6,621 nucleotides of DNA from an uncultured Selenomonadales bacterium (GTDB taxonomy: Bacteria; Bacillota; Negativicutes; Selenomonadales; Selenomonadaceae), in NCBI GenBank assembly GCA_937910665.1, contig CALEPR010000035.1, positions 1-6,621 on the forward strand. The letters run 5' to 3'. The notes under the pieces were generated by a model. That model was not told where the DNA came from, ran no database searches, and worked only from the letters and a program-made list of their open reading frames with translations. The translations under genes and the position numbers were made by a program. The number at the start of each line of letters is the position of its first letter. The first letter of the stretch is position 1. This document shows, one piece after another, positions 1-5,885 of the stretch.

Positions 1-55
1 TCAAAAGTTTTTAAGCGATATTCACACCATTAACGCCGCATTTTTTATTGGCAGT
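1..55. repeat. Terminal direct repeat, left copy: circular junction
   Basis: These 55 bases are identical to 6567-6621. The rep reading frame continues through the join without a break: the frame ending at 6621 resumes at 56. This is what a circular molecule looks like when an assembler leaves one k-mer of overlap. Positions 1-55 and 6567-6621 would then be the same DNA, giving a unique length of 6,566 bp. A true short terminal redundancy on a linear molecule is possible but less likely, because the repeat lies inside a gene. Confidence 0.93.
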
Positions 56-2554
56 GAATATCTTGCACTTGACTTTGATAATGTTTTGGACGCTGAAGGC
101 AAATTTACCAACACACGCGCAGAGGATTTTTACAAATATGTTTGTGTAACTTTCAGCAACGCATATTGTGAAAAGTCTGTGAGCGGACACGGCTTGCATT
201 TCCTGTTGCGTCCGAGCGAAGGCGTCTTTGAAAAAATTCATAAGACGTTGAAGTTTGACAGCGACAATAATTCTTGCGTCGAAGTCTTTTATAACTTCAA
301 CAAAACTGTCACACTGACAGGAAATTTGTATAACTGCGCGGCGAAGGCAGAAATACCGACAGGTGAAATTGTCGATGATTTTGTGACGGAGCTTTTGCAG
401 AAAATTGAAAGGCTGAATGGCAAAAAATACCGCCGCTACAATTCTGACAATTCTTTTGTTGACTCAGACGAATATCAAAAAGCGCGAGCGTTGAAAATGC
501 TTGACTGTATTCAGATGTCGCAACTTGATTTTTATGAATGGCTGTCGGTTATGACTTCTTGCAAGAATTTAGGCATTGACTATCTGACTGTTGACGCTAA
601 AAACGCGCAGGATACAGAGCGTTATAACGAACAAGAAAATAATAAAATTTGGTTGGCTATTTCTAATTCAGATATTGGCATTGCGAATTTACATGCGAAG
701 GCAAAACGTTTTGGATATATCGACAAAGATTTTTTCAAGGAATGGAAAAAGAATCACGCTGACTTTTCGCGCAGTTCACTCACTGAAAATGACTCTGCAG
801 ACTATGAAGAAAAAAGTTCAAGACTTACCACAACTAAAGCTGTAATTAGCGATTGTCCTATTGACTTAAATTTACCCCCATACAGCTTGTATAAATTCAC
901 TAAAAAAGGAATACTCCGCTATGTCGCAAAAATTGAAAGTTTTGTAATTTGCTGTCACACGCCTATTGTTGTTACCAACAGATTTATCCTGCAACCTTCT
1001 AACAAAGTTCAGTATGAAGTTGCATTTTTGAACCACAATAAAAAATGGTGTTTTAAAACTGTTGACGGCAGTCTTATTGCTGACAGTCGCAAAATTATTC
1101 AGTTGGCAGATAGCGGCGTTGGTATCACTTCAACAGAAGGAAAATATTTAGCGGCGTTTTTAATGGAGCTTATTAACTTTGACGGCAATGAATCAATAAT
1201 ACCGACGCAGAAAATTTTTTCACAAATTGGTTGGCGTGATTCTGACTGCAAACAATTTATCTTCCCGACAGGCGGCAACCTTGACGGCGAAAAATATATT
1301 GTCAATCGCAATAACTACAATTATGAAGAAATTTTTGCAACAAAAGGTGACAAAGCGGAATGGTGGAAAAAATTTTTTCTCCTGCTTACGTATGGAGCAA
1401 ATGTTAGATTGATTTTCGGTGCGGCGTTGCTTTCTCCGTTGGTAAAACCTTTGAATTTAATGAATGTATGGTTACATATTCACGGCACAAGTAACAACGG
1501 CAAAAGTCTTGTCTCAAAAGCCGCTGTATCTATTTTTGGCAATCCTAACGCTAAAAATGGTTTAGGCAGAACTCTTGACGCTAGCCGTGCAAATTTTCAA
1601 TCTGTGGCAGTCGGTTTAAATGACTTTCCTAAATATTTTGATGAAATGGAAAGTTTACCGAAAAAGGCAAAAGAGGATTTGCCGAATTGGATTTACAATT
1701 TCAGCGGCGGTATCACGGGACAACGCAACAAGCGCAATGGCGAAGAACGCGAGACTTCATTTTTTAGCGGCACTATCTTTACCACAGGCGAACAACCTTT
1801 GTTGACTGACAACAGCAAGCGCGGAGCTTTTAAAAGACTCCTTGAAATTAAATTAGATAAAATTGCGGACGACCAAACTATGCGACAATACCACAAATTT
1901 TTTGAAAAAAATTTTGGGCACTTCGGCGCAGATTGGATTAACTATATCATTGAAAATCTTGAATCACTTCAAGATGAATTTGACGAACTTTTAAATTCTA
2001 AATTTGCGTCGGACGATTTTAACGACTATGACGCAACAAATTTGAAAGTAATTTTTGCCTGTCAATTCGCCTTGCAGAAATTTTTTACAGGCGTTTTGGA
2101 AAAGTTCAATTCTGACATTACGTTTAAAAACGTGTGTGCAGAAAATGACCTGCAGAAAATTTTAAATTCACTGCCGACAATTTCACAGATTGATGATTCG
2201 GAGCGTGCTTGGGTTGCTTTAGCTGACTTTGTAAACGCACACCCAAAAAACTTTATCCGACAAGCACCACCGACTGATACAACAAACAAGGAGTATTCGG
2301 CGGAAGGTTATGCAACTTACGGCAAAATTTATCTCAATGGCGATGTATGCTTTTTCAAAACTGAATTGACAAGGATTTTGGAAAAAGAATTAGATTTTTC
2401 GAGCTGTAATAAACTTATTACAGAATGGAAAGACACCAACAAAATTTTGTGTGACAAAAATCGTCATGATACACTAAAAGAAATTAACGGCAGTAGAAAA
2501 AGAGTAATCTATTTCACGGCGTTAACAAAGATTGATGACACCACCGACGCATAA
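1..2554 (+). CDS. Replication protein (primase-polymerase/DUF927 helicase), 3' part of a gene crossing the junction
   Basis: This is residues 224-1073 of a 1,073-residue protein that starts at 5899. It probably primes and unwinds the element's origin. The primase-polymerase domain (about 202-350) has the acidic motif LDFDN (D247, D249), then SVSGHGLHF (H289), then EVFY and TLTGN (about 317-331), the order seen in RepA/NrS-1-type prim-pols. A PriCT-2-like helical region (about 381-465) contains FYEWLSV and a Trp near its end. The DUF927-type helicase (about 510-840) has Walker A GTSNNGKS (718-725), a Walker B-like PKYFDE (D770, E771), FTTGEQ as a sensor-like segment, and Arg-finger candidates R830 and R835. 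The last 220 or so residues are unassigned. Read as a line, the frame seems to begin at a TTG at 86, but codons are open back to position 1 and the prim-pol motif at 71-79 would be lost, so that start is false. A terminator follows 23 nt after the stop. Confidence 0.92.
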   Translation, partial: QKFLSDIHTINAAFFIGSEYLALDFDNVLDAEGKFTNTRAEDFYKYVCVTFSNAYCEKSVSGHGLHFLLRPSEGVFEKIHKTLKFDSDNNSCVEVFYNFNKTVTLTGNLYNCAAKAEIPTGEIVDDFVTELLQKIERLNGKKYRRYNSDNSFVDSDEYQKARALKMLDCIQMSQLDFYEWLSVMTSCKNLGIDYLTVDAKNAQDTERYNEQENNKIWLAISNSDIGIANLHAKAKRFGYIDKDFFKEWKKNHADFSRSSLTENDSADYEEKSSRLTTTKAVISDCPIDLNLPPYSLYKFTKKGILRYVAKIESFVICCHTPIVVTNRFILQPSNKVQYEVAFLNHNKKWCFKTVDGSLIADSRKIIQLADSGVGITSTEGKYLAAFLMELINFDGNESIIPTQKIFSQIGWRDSDCKQFIFPTGGNLDGEKYIVNRNNYNYEEIFATKGDKAEWWKKFFLLLTYGANVRLIFGAALLSPLVKPLNLMNVWLHIHGTSNNGKSLVSKAAVSIFGNPNAKNGLGRTLDASRANFQSVAVGLNDFPKYFDEMESLPKKAKEDLPNWIYNFSGGITGQRNKRNGEERETSFFSGTIFTTGEQPLLTDNSKRGAFKRLLEIKLDKIADDQTMRQYHKFFEKNFGHFGADWINYIIENLESLQDEFDELLNSKFASDDFNDYDATNLKVIFACQFALQKFFTGVLEKFNSDITFKNVCAENDLQKILNSLPTISQIDDSERAWVALADFVNAHPKNFIRQAPPTDTTNKEYSAEGYATYGKIYLNGDVCFFKTELTRILEKELDFSSCNKLITEWKDTNKILCDKNRHDTLKEINGSRKRVIYFTALTKIDDTTDA

Positions 2555-2577
2555 AAAAATACAGCATTATAAACTTT

Positions 2578-2598
2578 AGCTCCATTGGAGCTTTTTTT
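2578..2598 (+). terminator. Rho-independent terminator after rep
   Basis: A 6-bp stem AGCTCC/GGAGCT (2578-2583 and 2587-2592) with loop ATT is followed by T-rich 2592-2598. It lies 23 nt after the rep stop and separates rep transcription from the repeat region. Confidence 0.8.
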
Positions 2599-2604
2599 GT
2601 TGCC

Positions 2605-2720
2605 TTGCACCAAAAATTACACCAACTACACCAAGCAAACACCAAAGACTTGGTGTAATAAAAATGGCGGCAGAATGCGGGATTAAAGGCTAAAAATGTA
2701 TATGACACCAAAAACACCAA
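2605..2720. repeat. Left arm of large imperfect palindrome, with inverted iteron-like units
   Basis: The arm carries TTGCACCAA (2605-2613), TTACACCAA (2617-2625), CTACACCAA (2626-2634) and AAACACCAA (2637-2645). It then has CTTGGTGTAATAAAA (2649-2663), AATGCGG (2674-2680) and CACCAAAAACACCAA (2706-2720). The same blocks recur in the same order in the reverse complement of 2824-2907, so the arms look like an ancient inverted duplication with small indels. Spacing between units is 9-12 nt, close to one helical turn. Confidence 0.75.
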
Positions 2721-2750
2721 TATATTTGTTTTTTTATTTTCGATTTTTTC

Positions 2751-2792
2751 TTTTCCGCTTTTTAAGATAAAAATATTAAAAAAAGCGGAAAA
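2751..2792. repeat. 13-bp perfect inverted repeat at the centre of the palindrome
   Basis: TTTTCCGCTTTTT (2751-2763) pairs exactly with AAAAAGCGGAAAA (2780-2792) across a 16-nt AT-rich loop. Its centre (about 2771.5) nearly coincides with the centre (2772) of the 15-bp outer pair at 2706-2720 and 2824-2838, so the hairpin sits symmetrically inside the larger palindrome. Candidates are an origin cruciform or unwinding element, or a bidirectional terminator. Confidence 0.7.
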
Positions 2793-2823
2793 TTTTTATA
2801 TATAGTTGTTTTTTCAGAAAAAG

Positions 2824-2907
2824 TTGGTGTTTTTGGTGCAAAGTGCCCTAAAACCGCATTAGAACGCCGTTTTATTACACACCAAGAGTTGGTGTAAGTT
2901 GGTGCAA
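2824..2907. repeat. Right arm of large imperfect palindrome, with direct iteron-like units
   Basis: TTGGTGTTTTTGGTG (2824-2838) is the exact reverse complement of 2706-2720. Further out are CCGCATT (2854-2860), TTTTATTA (2870-2877), ACACCAAG (2879-2886), TTGGTGTAA (2889-2897) and TTGGTGCAA (2899-2907). These mirror the left-arm blocks outwards from the central hairpin. The last two units start 10 nt apart. Confidence 0.75.
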
Positions 2908-2955
2908 AAGTTGGCTTAAATTGCAAAAAAGCTGATTCTGTCGCGCTTTTTGACG

Positions 2956-2986
2956 TTGGTGTTTTGGTGTAAAGTTTTTGGTGCAA
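2956..2986 (+). repeat. Three further direct iteron-like units
   Basis: TTGGTGTTT (2956-2964), TTGGTGTAA (2964-2972) and TTGGTGCAA (2978-2986) have the same orientation as the units at 2824-2907, extending the cluster outside the palindrome. A lone unit of the same sequence occurs at 3293-3301. Confidence 0.7.
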
Positions 2987-3014
2987 AGTCGGCGAAGAAA
3001 AAATTTCTGCGCGG
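2975..3014 (+). repeat. Imperfect direct repeat of about 40 bp, copy 1
   Basis: This copy starts with TTTTTGGTGCAAAGTCGGC, passes through an A-rich stretch and ends in CTGCGCGG. The second copy is at 3290-3328. The first 19 bases are identical and the A-rich middle differs slightly in length. The iteron core GGTGCAA is at the front of both. A second shared word, GATGTAGAAAAA, lies near each copy at 3043-3054 and 3277-3288. Confidence 0.65.
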
Positions 3015-3066
3015 CAGGTGAAAAAATGCAGATGAAAAACTTGATGTAGAAAAATTTAGGTACTGT

Positions 3067-3163
3067 GGCGGAGAAAAAAAATTGCGGTTAGGCGATGACT
3101 GCAGGAGCTCCTCCGCCGAAAAAAATTTTTTTTCGACTTGCTAGGCAGTTATCAGCAAAAGTC
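3067..3163. other. Dense cluster of dyads: possible structured RNA or single-strand origin
   Basis: GGCGGAG (3067-3073) pairs with CTCCGCC (3111-3117). Inside it is the 10-bp palindrome AGGAGCTCCT (3103-3112). Next comes an A7T8 tract flanked by CG on both sides (3117-3135), nearly a perfect palindrome. GACTTGCT (3135-3142) then pairs with AGCA plus AAAGTC (3154-3163) with a small bulge. No open frame with a binding site runs through it. Its role is unknown; compact structured regions like this can be antisense RNAs, origins or recombination sites. Confidence 0.4.
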
Positions 3164-3289
3164 TTTTAGTGGCAACAAAAACAAAAATTGCCTGTAAAGT
3201 TTGAACCTAATTTTTTACGACCGCCGCGCAGGTGTTGAAGTTTTGGTTATGAAAAGCAGTTTTCCTTGTGTCGGCAGATGTAGAAAAAA

Positions 3290-3328
3290 TTTTTGGTGCA
3301 AAGTCGGCAGTGAAAAAAATCTGCGCGG
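3290..3328 (+). repeat. Imperfect direct repeat of about 40 bp, copy 2
   Basis: This is the second copy of the repeat at 2975-3014, again opening with a TTGGTGCAA unit (3293-3301) and closing with CTGCGCGG (3321-3328). The copies lie about 315 bp apart, on either side of the dyad cluster. Confidence 0.65.
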
Positions 3329-3412
3329 AGTGATGAAACCGACTGCCAATTTTTTTGGTAACAGGAAAGACTCTGCCGCAGAAAAATTCAGTTGCAAGTG
3401 CAGGTTATAGAA

Positions 3413-3694
3413 ATGGAAAGTCAAGAGTTTTCGGAGCGACTGCGCGGAGAATATATCCCAAAAGATAAGACAGAAATTTTTTGTGTAAGCGATAACAGCA
3501 ACATAAAATTTGAAGTTAAAGTTGCTGAAAAAATTCGGCAAATGGCGAAGTATGATTATGAATTGAGCGACATAAAATTTAGTGTATCAGCAAACGCCTT
3601 GCCGACGTTACCATTTAGCGATGATACAGACTTTGATGTAGAATTAAATCAAACAAAAGCGGCGTTGCTTATTTTTCAGCGCGGCGGCGAATAA
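3413..3694 (+). CDS. Small protein of unknown function, 93 residues
   Basis: I do not recognise this protein. Starting at the ATG at 3413, it opens MESQEFSERLRG and is soluble-looking and acidic in its C-terminal half (PFSDDTDFDVEL), with no membrane segment, signal peptide or cysteine cluster. The middle has alternating charged and hydrophobic residues (IKFEVKVAEKI), suggesting a mixed alpha/beta fold. The frame is open back to a TTG at 3392, but that start has no binding site. The ATG has only a weak AGG 8 nt upstream. A strong terminator follows about 50 nt after the stop, which supports real transcription. It stands alone between the repeat region and the recombinase operon. It could be a copy-control or accessory replication protein, by position only. 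A chance frame cannot be excluded. Confidence 0.55.
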   Translation: MESQEFSERLRGEYIPKDKTEIFCVSDNSNIKFEVKVAEKIRQMAKYDYELSDIKFSVSANALPTLPFSDDTDFDVELNQTKAALLIFQRGGE

Positions 3695-3741
3695 AAGACT
3701 TGCCGACAAAAAATTTTGAGCGTCGAAAAAATTTCTGTGCG

Positions 3742-3770
3742 AAGTTCAAGCGAAAGTTTGAACTTTTTTT
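3742..3770 (+). terminator. Strong rho-independent terminator with GAAA tetraloop
   Basis: AAGTTCAAGC (3742-3751) pairs with GTTTGAACTT (3756-3765), ten pairs including one G-T wobble, closed by C(GAAA)G, a very stable GNRA loop. T's run on to 3770. It ends transcription of the 93-residue gene and insulates the recombinase promoter about 70 nt further on. Confidence 0.85.
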
Positions 3771-3840
3771 GTTGCTGAAAATTTTATTTGGGGTAATAGT
3801 AATTACATAACAAAATATTAAAAATATCAAAACAAAACGC

Positions 3841-3869
3841 TTGACTTATTTTTAACGAAGTGTTAAAAA
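3841..3869 (+). promoter_or_regulatory. Candidate promoter of the recombinase-XRE operon
   Basis: TTGACT (3841-3846) is one base from the -35 consensus. A 17-nt spacer leads to TAAAAA (3864-3869) as a weak -10. A/T-rich DNA upstream could act as an UP element. The start of the recombinase is 29 nt downstream of the -10. Confidence 0.55.
3849..3869. promoter_or_regulatory. Inverted-repeat operator overlapping the -10
   Basis: TTTTTAAC (3849-3856) and GTTAAAAA (3862-3869) are perfect 8-bp arms around GAAGT. The repeat covers the spacer and -10 of the candidate promoter, where a bound dimer would block RNA polymerase. The XRE protein encoded two genes on is the natural candidate for binding it; that link is inferred. 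Confidence 0.5.
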
Positions 3870-3897
3870 GTAAAAAATTAAGATTGGAGTGATAAAA

Positions 3898-4830
3898 ATG
3901 ACAACAGCATTAACAGTTAAGGCAACACAAGCAGTTGAAGTTTCGAACTACTTCAATCTTGTAGAGCGTTGGATAGCATACGCACAAGTTAGCAAGTCAA
4001 GCGTCAAGAGTTACAAAAAAGGTATTCGCCGCTTTATGGAATACTGCGCGGCGCAGGGAATCACAACACCGAGCCGCGATTTTATGATTCAATATCGCGA
4101 ATATTTGAAAGAAAAGTATTCTGCGGCAACAGCGAATTTGTATTTGACGGCGGCGAAATTGTTTTTCAGCTTTTTGCAAGTCGAGGGTTATATCAAAGTC
4201 AATCCTGCGGAGCGAATAAAAGGTTTAAAAATTCGCGCAGGACACAAAAAAGACGCACTCAATCCCGACGCAACAAAAAAAATCCTTGCAACCTTCAACA
4301 CAGAGACATTGCAAGGCAAGCGTGATAAAGCAATGTTTGCGTTAATGGTAACAGCAGGACTTCGCACTATCGAGGTTAGCCGCGCAGATGTTACCGACAT
4401 TATCGAGCAAGGCGGTAAATATTTTTTGCTTGTGCAAGGCAAGGGACACAATGAAAAAGACGCAATGGTTAAAATCGCAAGCGGAGTTTACAATTTGATT
4501 CAAGATTATTTGCAAAGTCGCGCAGATGATAGCAAAAATTTATTTGGCAGTGTGAGCCACAGAAATAATGGTGGCAGATTAACTACAACTTCAATCAGTC
4601 GCATTGTCAAGACTGCGATGAAGGCGGCAGGTTATGACAGCAAAAGGTTAACTGCGCATAGCTTACGACATACTGCCGCAACAACAGCCCTCAATAAAGG
4701 AGCAACATTGCGCGAAGTGCAACAAGTGTTGCGTCATACTTCAATCACGGTTACGCAAGTTTACCTTCACGATTTAGACAGATTAAACAATCAAGCGGAG
4801 GAACTTAACGCCGCCGCCTTTGGACTTTAA
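3898..4830 (+). CDS. Tyrosine recombinase/integrase, XerC/XerD-like
   Basis: This 310-residue site-specific recombinase cuts and rejoins DNA through a 3'-phosphotyrosine. The N-terminal core-binding (SAM-like) domain covers about residues 15-100 (NLVERWIAYAQVSKSSVKSY). The catalytic domain (about 120-300) has the whole active-site set: R156 in AGLRTIEV, K182 in VQGKGHN, H254 and R257 in HSLRH, H280 in LRHTSI, and nucleophile Y289 in VYLHD. Length is normal for Xer-type proteins. ATG 3898 was chosen because GGAG (3886-3889) is 8 nt upstream; an in-frame GTG at 3889 overlaps that site and is unlikely. The XRE gene starts 16 nt after its stop, indicating one transcript. On a 6.6-kb circle it could resolve multimers or integrate the element into a chromosome. 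No recombination site can be assigned, so the two roles are not separated. Confidence 0.93.
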   Translation: MTTALTVKATQAVEVSNYFNLVERWIAYAQVSKSSVKSYKKGIRRFMEYCAAQGITTPSRDFMIQYREYLKEKYSAATANLYLTAAKLFFSFLQVEGYIKVNPAERIKGLKIRAGHKKDALNPDATKKILATFNTETLQGKRDKAMFALMVTAGLRTIEVSRADVTDIIEQGGKYFLLVQGKGHNEKDAMVKIASGVYNLIQDYLQSRADDSKNLFGSVSHRNNGGRLTTTSISRIVKTAMKAAGYDSKRLTAHSLRHTAATTALNKGATLREVQQVLRHTSITVTQVYLHDLDRLNNQAEELNAAAFGL

Positions 4831-4846
4831 GGAAAGGAGAATCACA

Positions 4847-5209
4847 ATGGCAGTAAAGACTGAAATTAGTGAAGTCAATTTGCGTTTTGGTAGTAACATT
4901 GTCAAGCTGCGTACCAAAAACAAAATTAGTACGCGCGAACTTGCCGACAAGTTAGGCATTACAACAACAGCGTTGTACTACTATGAAAAAGGATACAGGA
5001 CACCGAGTCTTGACAAGATTTTGAAGTTGAGCGAAATATTTTCTGTATCTGTGGACACACTTTTAAAAGCAGATGTTGACAACCTGCGCGAAGTTATCGA
5101 CGTTCCCTGCGCCTTAATCTTGAATGGTGAACGCTATGACTTCAAATTTGACAGGGACGCATACGAAAAGACCAAAAAACCTTTTGTAATAAAAATTTCG
5201 GGAGCGTGA
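4847..5209 (+). CDS. XRE/Cro-CI family helix-turn-helix regulator
   Basis: This 120-residue DNA-binding protein has an HTH_3 domain at about residues 13-75. It reads IVKLRTKNKISTRELADKL, then GITTTALYYYEKGYRTPS with the recognition helix at about 39-47, then the usual LDKILKLSEIFSVSVDTLL. The remaining 45 residues (ILNGERYDFKFDRDAYEK) form a short tail I do not recognise, perhaps for dimerisation. ATG 4847 is fixed by GGAG (4836-4839) 7 nt upstream; an in-frame TTG at 4820 would overlap the recombinase. It lies between recombinase and the cysteine-rich gene in one operon. By comparison with phage and integrative-element regulators it probably represses its own operon, likely at the inverted repeat 3849-3869, and so controls recombinase level. 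The target is inferred, the family assignment is firm. Confidence 0.9.
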   Translation: MAVKTEISEVNLRFGSNIVKLRTKNKISTRELADKLGITTTALYYYEKGYRTPSLDKILKLSEIFSVSVDTLLKADVDNLREVIDVPCALILNGERYDFKFDRDAYEKTKKPFVIKISGA

Positions 5210-5214
5210 TTTAC

Positions 5215-5493
5215 TTGAAAATAACAGATTATCAGCGCAAAAAACTCGCCGACAAAGTCACTGATTTTTACGCAAAAAAAATTGGCGTTGAAGTTGGATT
5301 TTTTATAACGCCGAGAGAAAAAGAAAAATTGTCGATATTTGCGATGTGCCTTTTTAATCTGCGCGGCAACAAATTTTCAGTTGATTATGTCCGTACCTTG
5401 TACTTTCAGCAAATGAAAAATTGTAATGTAATGGTGTGTCTTTGTGCTACGCTTATCTGCCGTGACATTTTAGACTGTGATATTGCTTTCTAA
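5215..5493 (+). CDS. Small cysteine-rich protein of unknown function, about 92 residues
   Basis: I do not recognise this protein. The N-terminal part is basic and helical (ITDYQRKKLADKVTDFY). The middle contains FFITPREKEKLSIFAM, and the C-terminal third has most of the six cysteines (KNCNVMVCLCATLICRDILDCD). There is no clear zinc-ribbon spacing and no convincing membrane helix, though the tail is hydrophobic. TTG 5215 was chosen because GGAG (5201-5204) lies 10 nt upstream. A GTG at 5206 would give a classic GTGA overlap with the XRE stop but sits only 1 nt from that site. Either way it is close-coupled to the XRE gene and ends directly before a terminator, so it is the last gene of the operon. 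It may act with the regulator or recombinase; that is a guess from position. Confidence 0.65.
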   Translation: MKITDYQRKKLADKVTDFYAKKIGVEVGFFITPREKEKLSIFAMCLFNLRGNKFSVDYVRTLYFQQMKNCNVMVCLCATLICRDILDCDIAF

Positions 5494-5494
5494 A

Positions 5495-5520
5495 CTCTGC
5501 CCTTTCAGCGGAGCTTTTTT
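5495..5520 (+). terminator. Rho-independent terminator of the recombinase operon
   Basis: CTCTGC (5495-5500) pairs with GCGGAG (5508-5513), six pairs with one wobble, around a 7-nt loop and followed by C and six T's. It starts right after the stop codon of the last operon gene. Confidence 0.75.
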
Positions 5521-5621
5521 ATAGCCGCTGATAGTTCGCGATGTTTTAGGTGTGGACAATTTTTTTTATGACGCAGTAAAGCAGGAAATTTAACGCCAAA
5601 AGCGAAATTTAGAAGTGCAAA

Positions 5622-5665
5622 AAAAAACATTTCCGCAAATTGCCAACCCCGCTGAAATGTTTTTT
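5622..5665. repeat. 12-bp perfect inverted repeat upstream of rep
   Basis: AAAAAACATTTC (5622-5633) and GAAATGTTTTTT (5654-5665) match perfectly around a 20-nt loop. The symmetric A and T tracts would allow it to act as a terminator in both directions. It could also be a recombinase site or an antisense-RNA hairpin; nothing in the sequence decides between these. Confidence 0.6.
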
Positions 5666-5695
5666 CCACTGAACCGTTTAAGGTATCAGTATGTT

Positions 5696-5724
5696 TTGAT
5701 ATATGAATAACAGTGCCTTATATA
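5696..5724 (+). promoter_or_regulatory. Candidate rep promoter
   Basis: TTGATA (5696-5701), one base from the -35 consensus, is 17 nt before TATATA (5719-5724). Transcription from here would give rep a leader of about 170 nt. The DNA is AT-rich, so chance matches are common; a second weak candidate is TATTAT at 5772-5777. Confidence 0.4.
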
Positions 5725-5824
5725 GACACAACACGAGCAGTTATGTTGCTAACCACCGTGTAAGCTATTTTTATTATAAAAAATAAATTCGGCGGTAAGA
5801 GTAAAAATTCCTGCTTAATAGTAA

Positions 5825-5864
5825 GAAAAAATTGCACTTGCAAAAATTTCCGAAAAAATTGCAC
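5825..5864. repeat. Paired GAAAAAATTGCAC repeats in the rep leader
   Basis: Exact 13-bp copies lie at 5825-5837 and 5852-5864, 27 bp apart. TTGCAC is the reverse complement of GTGCAA, the core of the repeats inside rep and at the downstream origin candidate. They end 21 nt before the rep ribosome binding site, a fitting place for autoregulation by Rep. Confidence 0.6.
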
Positions 5865-5885
5865 AAAATTTGAAGTCATTTGATT

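Larger units (their letters stand above)
2555..3412. other. Long non-coding, repeat-rich region: candidate replication origin
   Basis: About 860 bases lie between the rep stop and the next credible gene. Short open frames exist on both strands, but they run through repeats, lack ribosome binding sites and resemble nothing. The stretch holds the rep terminator, a large inverted repeat of TTGGTGTAA-like units around a hairpin, further direct units to 2986 and at 3293, a longer direct repeat, and several dyads at 3067-3163. Long A and T tracts are frequent. Together with the neighbouring rep gene this is what an iteron-type origin looks like. That it is the origin is inference. Confidence 0.6.

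Noticed and set aside
2531..2543. ATTGATGACACCA, an exact 13-bp match to 6271-6283 near both ends of rep
   Set aside because: Both copies are in coding sequence and encode Ile-Asp-Asp-Thr in the same phase. One pair this short could be chance or a small protein motif. Kept only as a note.
86..2554. An 822-residue Rep starting at the TTG at 86
   Set aside because: The start is an artefact of cutting the circle. The frame is open upstream to position 1 and joins the frame ending at 6621, and the catalytic LDFDN lies before this TTG.
2605..2986. CRISPR array
   Set aside because: The units are only about 9 bp, lie next to one another in both orientations, and have no uniform 25-40 nt spacers. 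There are no cas genes.
2762..2986. Minus-strand 74-residue frame
   Set aside because: It runs through the iterons, and its Thr/Pro-rich peptide just reads the repeats. There is no clear binding site.
3201..3410. Plus-strand 69-residue frame
   Set aside because: No ribosome binding site, composition unlike a protein, and it includes the direct repeat copy at 3290-3328 and overlaps the next gene's upstream region.
3215..3541. Minus-strand 108-residue frame
   Set aside because: It lies partly antisense to the 93-residue gene, is Phe-rich as expected from A/T-rich complement, and has no binding site.
3889..3897. GTG 3889 as the recombinase start
   Set aside because: It overlaps the GGAG that best serves ATG 3898 and has no binding site of its own.
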